Made by a program: the position numbers and the translations under genes. A stretch of DNA of 64,000 nucleotides from Anas platyrhynchos (taxonomy: Eukaryota; Chordata; Aves; Anseriformes; Anatidae), in assembly GCF_047663525.1 (NCBI RefSeq), contig NC_092602.1:11033501-11097500 (forward strand). Reading direction: 5' to 3'. Position 1 is the stretch's first letter. Every line of letters begins with the position of its first letter. Of the stretch, positions 45,575 to 57,300 are shown piece after piece. The notes under the pieces were generated by a model, which saw nothing but the letters and a program-made list of their open reading frames with translations, was not told where the DNA came from and searched no databases.

Positions 45575-48500
45575 ATGGCCCAGGTGGGTGCGGGCGGGAC
45601 CCCGTTGGTGCCCGCCGGGCCGCTCTCCGCGGGCGGGTGGCGCCCGAGGCGCTGCCTCGCTTCCTGCCCGCCTCCCCCCGGCCCGGCCGCTGCTCGGCCG
45701 CCTCCTGAGGCTCCGGGACCCTGAGGGCGGGCGGCGGCGGGGCCCCGCGGGGCGCTACGCGGCCGGGGCCGTCCCTCAGCCACCTGGGGCGGCCTGTGCC
45801 GGGCTCCGGCCCCGCAAGTAACTTTGCTCCCTTTGCTCCCCGCTTCCTCTCCTGCTCGCTGCTGCCCTCGGAAGCCGGGCGCTTCCCGTGGCTCTCCGTG
45901 CCCTGCCGGGCCGAGGGGTGCGCCCTGCTGGATGGGGCGGGGGTGAGGGAGGCAGGGGCGGTGGGGTGGGCCCGTGCTGCTGGGATCATTGGGGTGAGCC
46001 CGTGATAAATTCTGGGCGAGCAGAGAGCGCGCTGGTTCTTCTGGGCACCTTCCTTGGATTGCTACGTGGCTTTTTGAGAAGGCGCGAGGGGATTTTAGTT
46101 CCTAATTCTGTTCTTTACAGCTAAAGCCATTCATAACACGAATGTTTTTTCCCCTTCTTCCTAAGCCCTGAATTGCAGACTTTTATTAAAATTCCTTCCT
46201 CTTTCACACAGTTAATTGAAACCGTCTAAACTCTGCCAGAAAATGTGTTAAGCTATCAAAGCAGCATTTGCTCTGCTGTTTCTGACGGTGCCTTTCCCAA
46301 CCTGTGTACTCTGCTCGTTCTGGAATGGGTTAAACTGCAGAAGTTCTTTAGCCTTGGCTGTATGTGCCATCAATCGTTATGACTGGGCACTAGACTGACT
46401 TCTCTGAAACGACATTGATGACTTACGCAAAATGGTTGTTTTCTTCAGAATTTTTCTATGCTGAAGTTGATAATTAGGAAGAGAGGACTTCTTACATGTA
46501 GCAGTGGCTTACTGAATATTTTGATTTTCATACTTCTATGCTGGTTTGCTGGAAGTAAAGAGTTCAGTTTCCTGACTTTGTTTTTCTTTAACAGTTCCTA
46601 ATTAATAAGATTAAACTTATTTTTGGCTGTATGCACAAAAACTAAATATTTAGAGATAATGTAAAAAAAGTGATTGTGAGTGAGGAATTGCTTTGAGAAG
46701 GGTTAAAGCTGAGCAGATCTTTAAGTGTGGTCATTGCCTTATAACTTGTGCTCTGCAGGCTTGCCATTTGGAGCCAGAGGATGAGGATGAAGCTTTTATG
46801 TTTGGGTGGCAAATCAGGAAGGTTTGTTCAGAGCCAGTCTTCTTTTTGGGGCCCGTTAAATGTGAAGTGAGCAGTTTCTGACAATGAAACCAATTTCTTT
46901 AGAAAATTGCTTCTAGGACTGCCCAGAACAGCACAGCAGCAGGGAGTTCTTCCCGGTTTGGGCAGTGCTGGTTACAAATGTTAACGTTCTGTTTTTCTCT
47001 TTGAAAACAGAGATGCCCTTTTTCCTGTGCACCTTTTGTTATGATCTGTCTGTACTGATTGAGAGAATAGGCATCGTACTTATTAAACATAGAAGTTGGC
47101 TGGTTTTATTTTTTTCTTTCTGCTTTTGAAGAACAACTACAGCATAACCAAGCCATGACAAGTATTTGCAGCATACTGCTTTTGCTGGGACTTAAGCACC
47201 TTGCTTTGTAACATTTAAACGTTGACCACGTATCTATTTCCTTGAGTTTGGTTTTGCTATAAAACCTTTTCAAATGATCTGGAAAAATAAAAAGGTAATC
47301 AAAAAATGTGACATGTCCATTTATTGGTGATCTGCAGAATATCAGCTGTGCCTTCATGTTTCCTGCATTTCATCCAGAGCTGCTTCAGTGTGTTGTACCA
47401 ACTGGTGTAGCTGGCCATAACGTCCCGTGTCTTTTTAAGGATTTCTTATGGAAACAGTTGATGGCATGTGGTAGAGCCTTGGAGAATAAAATGTGTTTTT
47501 TCAGAGCAAGTTAATTAAGCATGGAAATAGGTGAGCTATTTTGTGGTGTTCTAGTACTAGGTAACCTAGTGTGCTCAGACTTGGTTGTTTGGTTGCCTTA
47601 TCTGAGGTCCACTTGGCTGTTTCTGACCTTCAGGCTCATGTAACTCATCCTTTTGTGGTTTACTCCCCTTTCACTTTCTTTTAAAACACCTGATATCTGA
47701 GGGAAAATCCTTACTGGTGTTGGCTTTTTTGGTTTGGTTTGTGTGTTGTTTTTTTTCAGTCTCTAACATAAAAGACATACTATAAGTTTGCAAGAAAGTA
47801 GGTAGGAATTAGACCCGTCTAACTCTGCTTCTTCCTGTTTGCTTGTTTTATCTTTTTTTCTAGGTTAGAGGAAGGTATTGTAGCCTGTTGTAACTGTAGA
47901 GCTGCCAGACTCTGTTACCTTACCCTAGGGATGCAGCAGTTCTATGGCCAGGAATACAAACGCTAGTTGAAACCCATCTTGATCTAGTACTACTTCTGGC
48001 CACAGCGTGTGTGCTGACTGGTAGACAATCCCTGGCAGTGATTCGGTATGCTATTCATTGCTTCAAGGCCAACAAGAAGGGAAGGGCCTTGTGAATAGTG
48101 CTTGAATATAATAACAAGACACCTTTTCTGCACAGAGCAGAGGTGCAGTGTGAGAGGACTGCCAAAGCAAGCTAGGTAGGTAAAGATAATTTTCTCATGT
48201 TTTGACATTGGTAGTGTCCAAACAGTCTTTAGAGTAGGAGTAGGATGTGTACCAGGGATGGGCAAACTGTATGTATGATCCTGTCTTATGACTGGTCATA
48301 GATAGTTTTTCTGGTTGGACAAGGTAGCTCATTGATCATGTGGGAAGTTAGCTCTGTCAGATTCTAGAACACCAGCTTTAAGATTATATTTGTATATATT
48401 ATTTCAGCTTACTCTTTTCGAGAGTCTTCAAAAAATTAAGACTTCTTAGGTATTTAATTTCTAGGGTTTGCTGAACTTCTACTGTGATGTTTGACTCCTT

Positions 48501-50350
48501 ATTCAGAGTTAACAATGAAGACACTAATGGATTATTATAGAGAAAACCTATGAATTTGTCCTTTGCCATGCTTCTTTTTTTTTTTATTTAAGGATGAGGA
48601 AAGATATTAGAAAAGATAAATATATTTCCGGAGGTATTCTGTGCAACATGAGGTGTTTCAGAACCTTTTGAAAGAAAGAATTGGTCACTTCTGTGGTGAT
48701 TGTATGATCATCTTTTAGGATGGAATGGTTCTAAATTCATAGAATGCCTGTCTTACTGGTGAGCGAGCTGTTTTCATTCTAGAAGGTAGTATCTTTATAT
48801 TGGAGAAGTTGGGCTTATTTATAGCTTTTATCAAGAAGGAGCCTTCTTCCTTAGTAAGTCTACAATGCATGTCAAGCTCAATGTTGTAAATGTATCACAA
48901 TTTTGAGTATATTATGCCCGCCCCGCCCCCCCCCCCATTCTGCTTCCTCAGCAAAACTCTTCTATTGCCAAATCAGTAAAATAAGAGTTTGAGCTCATGT
49001 ATGCTTTGCTTTCTTCCAGCTTCCAGGTAGGTGGTTTCTGTATGCTGTTGAATTTGAATCAAACCTATCATAACTGTTGATACCTAGCTTCCTGCCTTGC
49101 CCTAGTTGGTGTTTGAACTTTGCTGTCGAAATTTGTTCTGTCTGGATTGGTGTAGAGATACGCTGGAGAATTGTATTTGGCTTTTCAAAGTCCCTCATGA
49201 CAACCCAGATGTTCTGCCTGGTTGTTTTCAAATGTTATATGACGACCCTAGAATGTTTGGGCAGAATGTCTCTGCTACCTGGAAATGGTTTGATCAGAGC
49301 AGTTTCAGACGGTTGTCTTAGGCAGAGCAACACTAGTTTATTTCTAGCTGGTAGGAAGATTTAAACTCAGTTTGGGGTAGCTCAGGGGGACTTGGAGGAA
49401 CCAAAATATCAGGTAAGAAATGACAATGAAACGTCCACTTCCTTTTCTCATGTGCTTATAGTCCTGCACAGATGACTAAATTTTAACTGAAGAATCCATC
49501 ATAACCATTTTAAAAGGAACCCATTTAATGGAGAGAGAAAAAATAAAATAAACCATGCAACTAACCTAAAACAATTGAATGTCTTTGCCAGGATGAGTTA
49601 CAAAAAACATTGGCTGCTAGAATTAATTTGTATTTTAACACTGTATCTAGGCCTAAATTCCTCAGACATAACAAATATATGCTCCCATATATGTACTCCA
49701 GTATGGAGTAGAGGATGAAAAGCTTCATATCTCCCCATCTAGAGATTGTTTTTGCATGAACTTTTAGTAAATCAGGAGATACCCTGTTAAAACTTGAAGC
49801 AAGGTTTAAAAACACCCTAAAGTTTCAAAAAGCCATGTATCTTGCAAGACCATAGATGTTAAAAGCTTGTCAGTTTTTCGGATTGTCTTAAAGTATGTTA
49901 ATTATCCTTTCTGCTGTGTTGGTAAGTATGGCTTGAATACCAGGTTATTTAGGGGAATTCTCCCGTTATTTAAAACGCGTGGTTTTTAGTCTGGCCCTTG
50001 CAAAAGCAATGTTTAATACCCCGCTTGTTAAACAAGCAGAGATGGTCAACAGTTTATACAGACAACTCTGTGTTAGCACATTCTTGTGCTGGCGTACAGA
50101 TCAAAAAGTTGAAAATTGTAAAAACAACCTCATTTCAGCCTCATTCAGAATAGTATCAAGATACCTCACTTTTTTTTTTTCCACTGGAAAATGTTACTTT
50201 TTTTCCTACTTGAAATTAGTATGGGAAGGAGTTGCTTTTCTTTTTTTTTTTTTTGCCTGGGATAATGTTTCCATTTTGTTTTTGTAACAAATATCTTTTT
50301 TTTTCTTCTTGTAGGTTGAAAGAAGAAAGGGAGACCTGTTTGTCCAGTGA
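45575..50350 (+). other. DGCR8 uORF 2, crosses the exon 1/2 junction
   Basis: ATG GCC CAG at the end of exon 1 continues in exon 2 and reads [14 protein letters not shown], stopping at 50348-50350. The stop lies 27 bases before the 5'UTR hairpin. It does not overlap the main start at 50602. Confidence 0.45.
45584..50314 (+). other. DGCR8: DGCR8 intron 1
   Basis: About 4.7 kb. The first 400 bp are island tail and the rest is AT-rich. It has a C-rich run near 48918-48936 and T runs near 50170 and 50242. Open frames at 49077-49364 overlap each other in different frames with no known family. No miRNA or repeat family was recognised. Confidence 0.5.
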
Positions 50351-51324
50351 AGATGCAGTCTTAGTCTTCAGCTATTTAAGCTGAATGCATTGTGATTTCC
50401 AATAATTGAGACAGTGATTCTGAAAGCTGTCTACATTAATGAAAAGAACAATGTAGTCAGCTTAACTGAATCATCAGTGTTGCATATTGAATAGAACATG
50501 ATAAACCAATCTTGATGGACTTATGCATGTTAGGAATATAGATATAAACATTTATTTAAAGCATTGTTTCTTTTTTAAACAGTAGTTTTGCAGTTTTAAA
50601 AATGGAGAAATATGAAAATGTACCACCCCTCCCTAAAGAACCTGCAAGAGAAATGAATGTGGAGAATCACACTTGTCCCCCACCTCTGCCGCCTAACGAA
50701 CAGCCTCCACCACCTCCCCTGCAAACGTCCAGTGACGCAGAGGTAATGGACGTTGGCTCTGGTGGTGATGGACAGTCAGATACCCCTGCTGGGGACACGC
50801 ACAGTATCTGCAGAACTCAGCTTCTCACAAAGGGATCTGCCTGCTACAAAAGTCGTCTTATAATAGACCCTAACAATAGTGACCAAAGCCCAAGAACTGC
50901 TCGTCATGCACCTTCAGTTCGAAAGTTCACCCCAGATCTTAAGTTGCTTAAAGATGTAAAGATTAGCGTTAGCTTTACAGAAAGCTGCAAAAGCAAAGAT
51001 AGGAAAGTTCTTTACACTGGAATTGAGCAGGATTATAAGGCAGATGCAGATTTTGGTATTAATAATGTCAATGGGGATTTGCATGTTTGTCCTTTTGGTG
51101 GTAGTAATGGGAAAGCTGTAGGAATAGGGGGTGAAAATGACGACAAGAAGGATGATGAAAATGATGTTGATCAGGAAAAGAGAGTAGAATATGCAGTTCT
51201 GGATGAGCTAGAAGATTTTACGGACAACTTGATGGAAATAGATGAAGAAGGCGGAGGGTTCACATCTAAGGCAATCGTTCAAAGGGATAAAGTGGATGAA
51301 GAAACCTTGAATTACTCATATGAG
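50315..51324 (+). CDS. DGCR8: DGCR8 exon 2 (coding from 50602)
   Basis: The acceptor is CTTCTTGTAG and the donor GTAAGT. It holds 287 bases of 5'UTR with the first hairpin, then residues 1-241 with the second hairpin. Confidence 0.93.
50377..50468 (+). ncRNA. MIR3618: mir-3618-type hairpin in DGCR8 5'UTR
   Basis: The arms TAAGCTGAATGCATTGT (50377-50393) and ACAATGTAGTCAGCTTA (reading to about 50465) pair at 16 of 17 positions, one of them G-T. The segment 50428-50449 corresponds to mature human miR-3618 with one base different near its 3' end, as recalled. In mammals this exon 2 hairpin is cut by Drosha-DGCR8, which lowers DGCR8 mRNA as feedback. Whether a stable mature miRNA is made in this species is unknown; the hairpin may matter mainly as a cleavage site. 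Confidence 0.85.
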
Positions 51325-54300
51325 GTAAGTAAATGCACATCTTTGATGGGCAAGAGGGTTCCAGGTAGCTAGAAAAATACATGCAAAGATACTCACTGGA
51401 GATAACCTCTTCTAAAAATATGCACTTCTTGAGTAGAAATGCGAAATTCTCAAAGAACAGAACTTTGCCAAAACTTTTTAAATTATCTTGATAAAATATT
51501 TGAGTTGTTTGGTGTCTTCTATAATGTTTTAAAATAACATTAAAAAGGCTTCTTATGCAATTGCAGATCACTTTATTGTGAAAAATGCCAATGCTCACTT
51601 ATGAAAACTTATTTTCTTGTTTTTCAGTCTTTACTGGGATCATTGGAAATGTCTAGTTTCTCTCTGTATGGAATAACGTAGAGATAACGTATATCTTTTC
51701 TTTTCAAGGGGAAAGGGAAGTTAGTAGGCCCCAGGAGGATAGTATCTGATGACATTTCTTTCAGGATGACTTTGATAATGATGTGGATGCTCTACTGGAA
51801 GAGGGTCTTCGTGCACCCAAAACAAGGAGACTAGAAAATGAGAAATATGGTGGTGAAAGCGATCACCAGTCTGATGGAGAAACAAGCGTGCAGCCAATGA
51901 TGACCAAAATTAAAACTGTACTTAAAAGTAAGTTAACGTTCTTTAATTACCTGTAAATCTTTGTGTGGCTTATGTATGCAGAACAAAAATACACAAGCAA
52001 AGTTTAGGATAGCAATTCTGGTCAGATAGTGGATATGTTACACAGTTTTATTGATCGAAGGCTTCTTACTGTAGGATGTAATTTTCATATTCCTATAGAG
52101 TAAAGCTGATGTTTCAGGGTGGTACTTATCTTCCTATGTTATATGTAACATGAATGTGTTTTGGTGCGTGGGTGGGTGGAAAACTAGGAAGAATGTTAGC
52201 TCAGCACTGAGGAGGTAAACAAGGATCTTTTTTTCTCTCTGAAATAAGTGAGAACTGATGTGGGATTCTTCCTACTTCAGTTAGGTTATTTCTGTTGCTG
52301 AAATTGTTGTATGTGAAGTCTTTGTGCATGCAGTACTGGTTAGAACTATTACAAAAGTCAGTGAGTTAAGTTTTTCAAGGTTCATCATGTGTTACAAACT
52401 TAGTAATAGAAAAGAGCTGAGAATGCAAATCAATCCAGAACAATGTAACTGAAAATAGTTGGAATTAGAATTAAGCTGTGAACCTGCTCCAGGGGGGAGT
52501 GTGTTACAGCTTCACTGTATTCTGAAATAAGAAACCGAATGGTTCTTCCCTCCAAAGCTTCGTATTAATACAGGATTGCCAGGAAGCTCTCTGCTAAGAG
52601 GGGTCTGTTCTCATGATTTCTGATGTAGAAAGGAGTGTGACCATTCTCTAATTTCTGGAGTAAAAATGAGTAAAACCATGTATTCCCTTGAATGTGAGCA
52701 TAACCATTTTATTGCAGAATTATTTTTTTTGCTGTGTGGGTCCTCATATTGGCTTATTGTACCCAAATTTCAGTCATGTTTTATGTAAAAAGTAATATTT
52801 TTGATGGCTAAGATATGTAAGTATATAGGCTTGAAGACTTCATTCTGGTTGGTATTGTACTTATATATATTTTTAAATATTTTTTAACATATGTTTCAAA
52901 CTGATTCTTAAATAGCTCTCTGCAGCTATCAAAGAAGATGCATTGAAATAGAGTATTGAGATGCTGAAATAGGAGTTAACCACCTATCCCTTGAGTGTTT
53001 GAGAAAGGTAGAAGATTACACTGAAGATGTTTCAAAAGCAAGTGCAGCTTTTTCACTGCATGTGTTGGTGCTTGTGTTGATATATTGACATAAAGAAGAC
53101 TGAGGTGGAAGTTCACTGATGAAATGAACAAATCAGTCTGTGTAAAAATCAGTGCTGCTACTGCTTTTCATTTGAAAATATAATGGAGTATGTAATTTGG
53201 CAGGATTTAACGTGGGCTAGAAGCATATACCTTCTTATTAAAGCAAAACAAAATCTTTCTACAAAACTTTTTTATTCTTGTTTCAGTGTCATTTTATGCT
53301 TTGAGATAGAGAAAGCAATAAAAAGGAAAACGTTGCTTATTTTTCTGTTCTTCTAAGCTGTCTATTCAAGTCTAAAATTATTCTTTGCTTTAAAGGTCGT
53401 GGCCGCCCTCCTACAGAACCTTTGCCAGATGGATGGATCATGACATTCCATAACTCAGGCATTCCTGTATATCTGCACAGAGAATCTAGAGTTGTCACCT
53501 GGTCTAGACCTTATTTCTTGGGAACAGGAAGCATAAGGGTAAGAACTGTCAATTACTTACGTACCAAGATTTTAAAAATGAGGCGTGTTCTTGTAAACAG
53601 TTGAATATTTTTCTGCTTTGGCAGGCTTGCTTCCAGTGTGAGAATTATGGTACTTCAAAAATAAACTCTGTTTCTAAAGTATGATCTTATGGTGGTTTGT
53701 TTTTCCATTTTTTGCAATGAGCTTGAGAAGTTAAAGTGAATGAGATGATCTTATTTTGTGCCATCTTTGTTCTGGAATATGGCTGCAAAATGTTGTTTTT
53801 ATTCCACTACGAAATATGTTCAGTTTGTTTATTTGTAGCCAGAAAATAAGCCTGAGATGTGTTTCATGGTCTATCTGTACAGAAGCAGGCACGTGATTTT
53901 CATACACCAAACGAATCTGCAGAGAGTTGATTTAATATCATAGACTTAAACCCCAAGAAAGGTCAATGGATTTTATGAAAGCATGTAGTATTTGCTTGTA
54001 ATTGAGCAGAACATAGTTTGGACTTAAAATGGGAAACACGCTTTGAAGGTTACTGTCAGTGTTTCGCAGTGCCAAGAAACCACTGTAACAGGCATGCTAT
54101 GGTCTTGCCTAGGATAAAATTGCTAACTAAAGAGCAGCTTCAGCTTAGACTAACTAAAATTAGCTTCAATCTTGATTGCCTTTTTTTGGTGTTGAGTTTT
54201 GGTTTTGCTTTTGATTGTCCTGAGGTACTGAAACCTGTGTTATTTTACATTTGCAGAAACATGATCCTCCCCTTAGTAGCATTCCCTGCTTGCATTATAA

Positions 54301-57300
54301 AAAAATGAAGGAAAATGAGGAAAGGGAACAAAATAATGACATAACCCCAAATGGGGAAGTATCACCCATAAAGCACATAGATAAATCTTCAGAACTGGAC
54401 TGCCAAACAGAAGAACCAGATTCCACTGCTGCTGATTCTGGGCCTTTAGATGACAAAGACCCCTCAGGGGGAGATGCAGCACAAGGAGCCTTGGGACAAG
54501 TTAAGGCCAAAGTTGAAGTGTGTAAAGATGAATCTGTAGGTATGTGTGGGAAGTGGACTCTCTTCTGGGCTGGTATTGGGGTAATGGCATTTGGGACACT
54601 TGTGCTTTATTCCTGACTTGACAACGGCATACTATGTTACCTGTGAGCAAGTGGTAAGTTGTCTTTCCATAGTTTTTTCTTATGCAGAGACTTAGAAAAG
54701 TAGATCCAGTCTTACAAATCAATTTTGATTGTAATAAGTGGAAACACATGCTGGGAATTTCAGCTGAAGACTTCTGAGAGTCTATATGCAAGTTTTATGC
54801 AATACTATGGAAAATTTGGGTGATGCAGACCTGTGAACTTGTATCTCAGTCTTAGAATCAGTTACATCAATCTGTACATATAAATTAGTGCTGTGAAGTA
54901 TGTTTGTGTCTTTTTGCATGAAGTAGCTTTTCTATACAGTGTTTGCATTGGCTGAATTTTATCTTTTTTCAATATAGTCTCTTAAGATAAATGATACGTT
55001 TTGCTTGTTTGCACAGAATAAGTTACACAAAGTTGCATTCAGATAAGGGCTTTGATGCTTCAGTATGTTACTTATGCAAGTCTAATAGGTTTTATTCAAA
55101 AAACTGTCTAAAAAGAATTCATGCTACCTTTGCTGCCAGACTTAGAGAGGAACTTGGACAGAACGCTTGTGTGCCACTTACAACTATGTACCTGAAAATA
55201 CCACCCACGTCAATTAGTGCTGCTTACAATACTGGTATGGAATATTTGTTGTATTCAGAAACACAAAACATGGCATTACATGTGTCCTGTTGATTCCAAA
55301 AACCATGTCAAAAGATTTTAAAAGTCTAATAAATCATCAATACCTAGTAGCAAAACTAAAACCAGTGAACACACACTCTCTCTTTAAATAGGATCTGTTC
55401 TATATTACTGAAAATGTGAGTGGTAAAATATAAACATAACTTGCATTTGTAATTCCTTGTGGAAGGAGACAATGTCATCAGCTTTTTTTTTTTGTTCATT
55501 AACATCTTGGAATGCTACTCCATCTTATTTTTGGAGATTAGATCTGCAGAAATGCCCTAGAAAGGAGTAGTTACACTCCAGTGGAGGATTGTCTTTTACT
55601 ACTCTTTACATAAAAATGAATGTGTTAAATTTTACTTAGAAGCCAGCACAATACTCGTGGAGCTCACAGAGTATTGTTATATAGCATTCCATGATTCATA
55701 GTTGAATAAATAGGCAGCAATAGTCAGTATTGGCTTCAGGAAACTGAGGTTAGTAGCAAACTACTGTTACTTAGTGGATACCTTGCTTTGAGTAATGATA
55801 GTGGATACTCTGCATCAGGTAATGAGAAGGTGGATAAGTGATGATGTAGAACTACTAGCAGTACTTTGTTGGATAATATACTGGGTGTTACATGAGGAAA
55901 ATCTTCTGGTGACAGAAAAAACACAGCTTTTTTTGTTTGCTTTCCAGTTTGCACAAACATTGTGCATTTGATATAGTAATGAGGGAACTTGTAGTTTACT
56001 TCGTTAGTGTAAAATAGTATCTTAACCTTGTGAACTAAAGCTACTATTTTTGCTCCTAGACTAAAACCAATAATTATGTGTTTAAAACAGTGGAAATAGT
56101 GAATTTATTCCTTGTTCAGTGGTCAAGTATTGAGAGTAACTCGCATGTGTTTCTTAGATCTGGAAGATTTTAGACATTATCTTGAGAAACGTTTTGACTT
56201 TGAACAAGTTACCGTAAAAAAATTCAGAACCTGGGCTGAGAGACGGCAATTCAATCGTGAAATGAAGCGGAAGCAGGCAGAATCTGAGCGGCCTATTCTG
56301 CCTGCCAATCAGAAACTCATTACCTTGTCTGTGCAAGATGCACCTACAAAGAAAGGTTAGTTAATCTACCTAGAGTTCAAATGTTTGATGTTAAAGGCAG
56401 TTCCAAGCTTGACTTGGGGGGAAAAAAAAATCTGTAATGAATCTATTTGTTTCTTGTTTCAGAATTTTGCATCCTTGGTTCCATCATATAAAAAAAATAA
56501 AGGAAAAATGCTATCAACATTTTTATTTAAGGCTTCAGTCCCAATAGCTGGTTACTAACTTCAGCTGTTTGTTAATATTGAGGGTTATTGAACACCATCC
56601 TACCCAATCTCTGGTTGCTGCTGTCTTTTCAGTTCTATACCAGTTCTAATCAATCCCAAATTAGGGACTGATTACAAGTGTCAGATTGCTCCAAATTAAA
56701 ACCTGTAAAATAAAAAGTAACCATTCCCTGTTACAGGGAGATGCAGTTAAAATTTAATCTATGATTATTCATTGAGAGTTGCTTGTTGTTTTTTTTAATT
56801 TATTTTGCTTTGTTAACTATTATTTTTTTTTTTAAAAAAAAAAAGCTTCTACATCTCAATATCTATTTATACTATTTATATTATGTTTTCCCATGGTGGG
56901 AAAAAATATACAGTATAAAAGTAGTGCTTAAAGGATGATCTGGTGTATTTATTTTTTCTAAACTGTTGAGTAAAGAAACATTTGTAAAACTCAAGTGTTT
57001 TGTCAACAAAAACTAAGCTTGAGCTAAAAGGTGAGAACTCTTCTTTATGTTTTTAAACATGGTCCATAATGCATACTATTTATTACAGGTTTTATTAAAA
57101 CTCATTTTAATTCTATGATGGCTGCAAAAGAGAATTCTAAGAATTTGTCTAACTTCCATTGTACATATTGTCAGCATTTACTTACATGTTCTGAAGTCCG
57201 TGATTTTTCCTTCACAAGATTTAAGTTACCAGCGGTTGTTAAAGTACTATAAAATATTGCTATACAGACTAGTTAAAAAACAAACAAAACAACGACAAAA

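Larger units (their letters stand above)
45470..45583 (+). other. DGCR8: DGCR8 exon 1, non-coding (start approximate)
   Basis: The 3' edge is the donor CAG/GTGGGT, with GT at 45584. The 5' edge is inferred from the YY1 motif. The exon carries two upstream ATGs, at 45479 and 45575. Confidence 0.6.
45060..45990 (+). promoter_or_regulatory. DGCR8: CpG island C, DGCR8 promoter
   Basis: This is a dense CpG block of about 0.9 kb that contains four CCAAT/ATTGG boxes, a YY1-type site and the strong donor that ends exon 1. No TATA box was seen. It is the only island upstream of the DGCR8 coding exons. Confidence 0.8.

Noticed and set aside
45028-46124. Large open frames on both strands in CpG island C, including a 277-codon frame
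   Set aside because: Same cause as at island A. The true transcript here is the short non-coding DGCR8 exon 1 with a clear donor at 45584.
49077-49364. Overlapping open frames in DGCR8 intron 1
   Set aside because: Two + frames and one - frame overlap with no known similarity and no splice-site support. This is chance-like.
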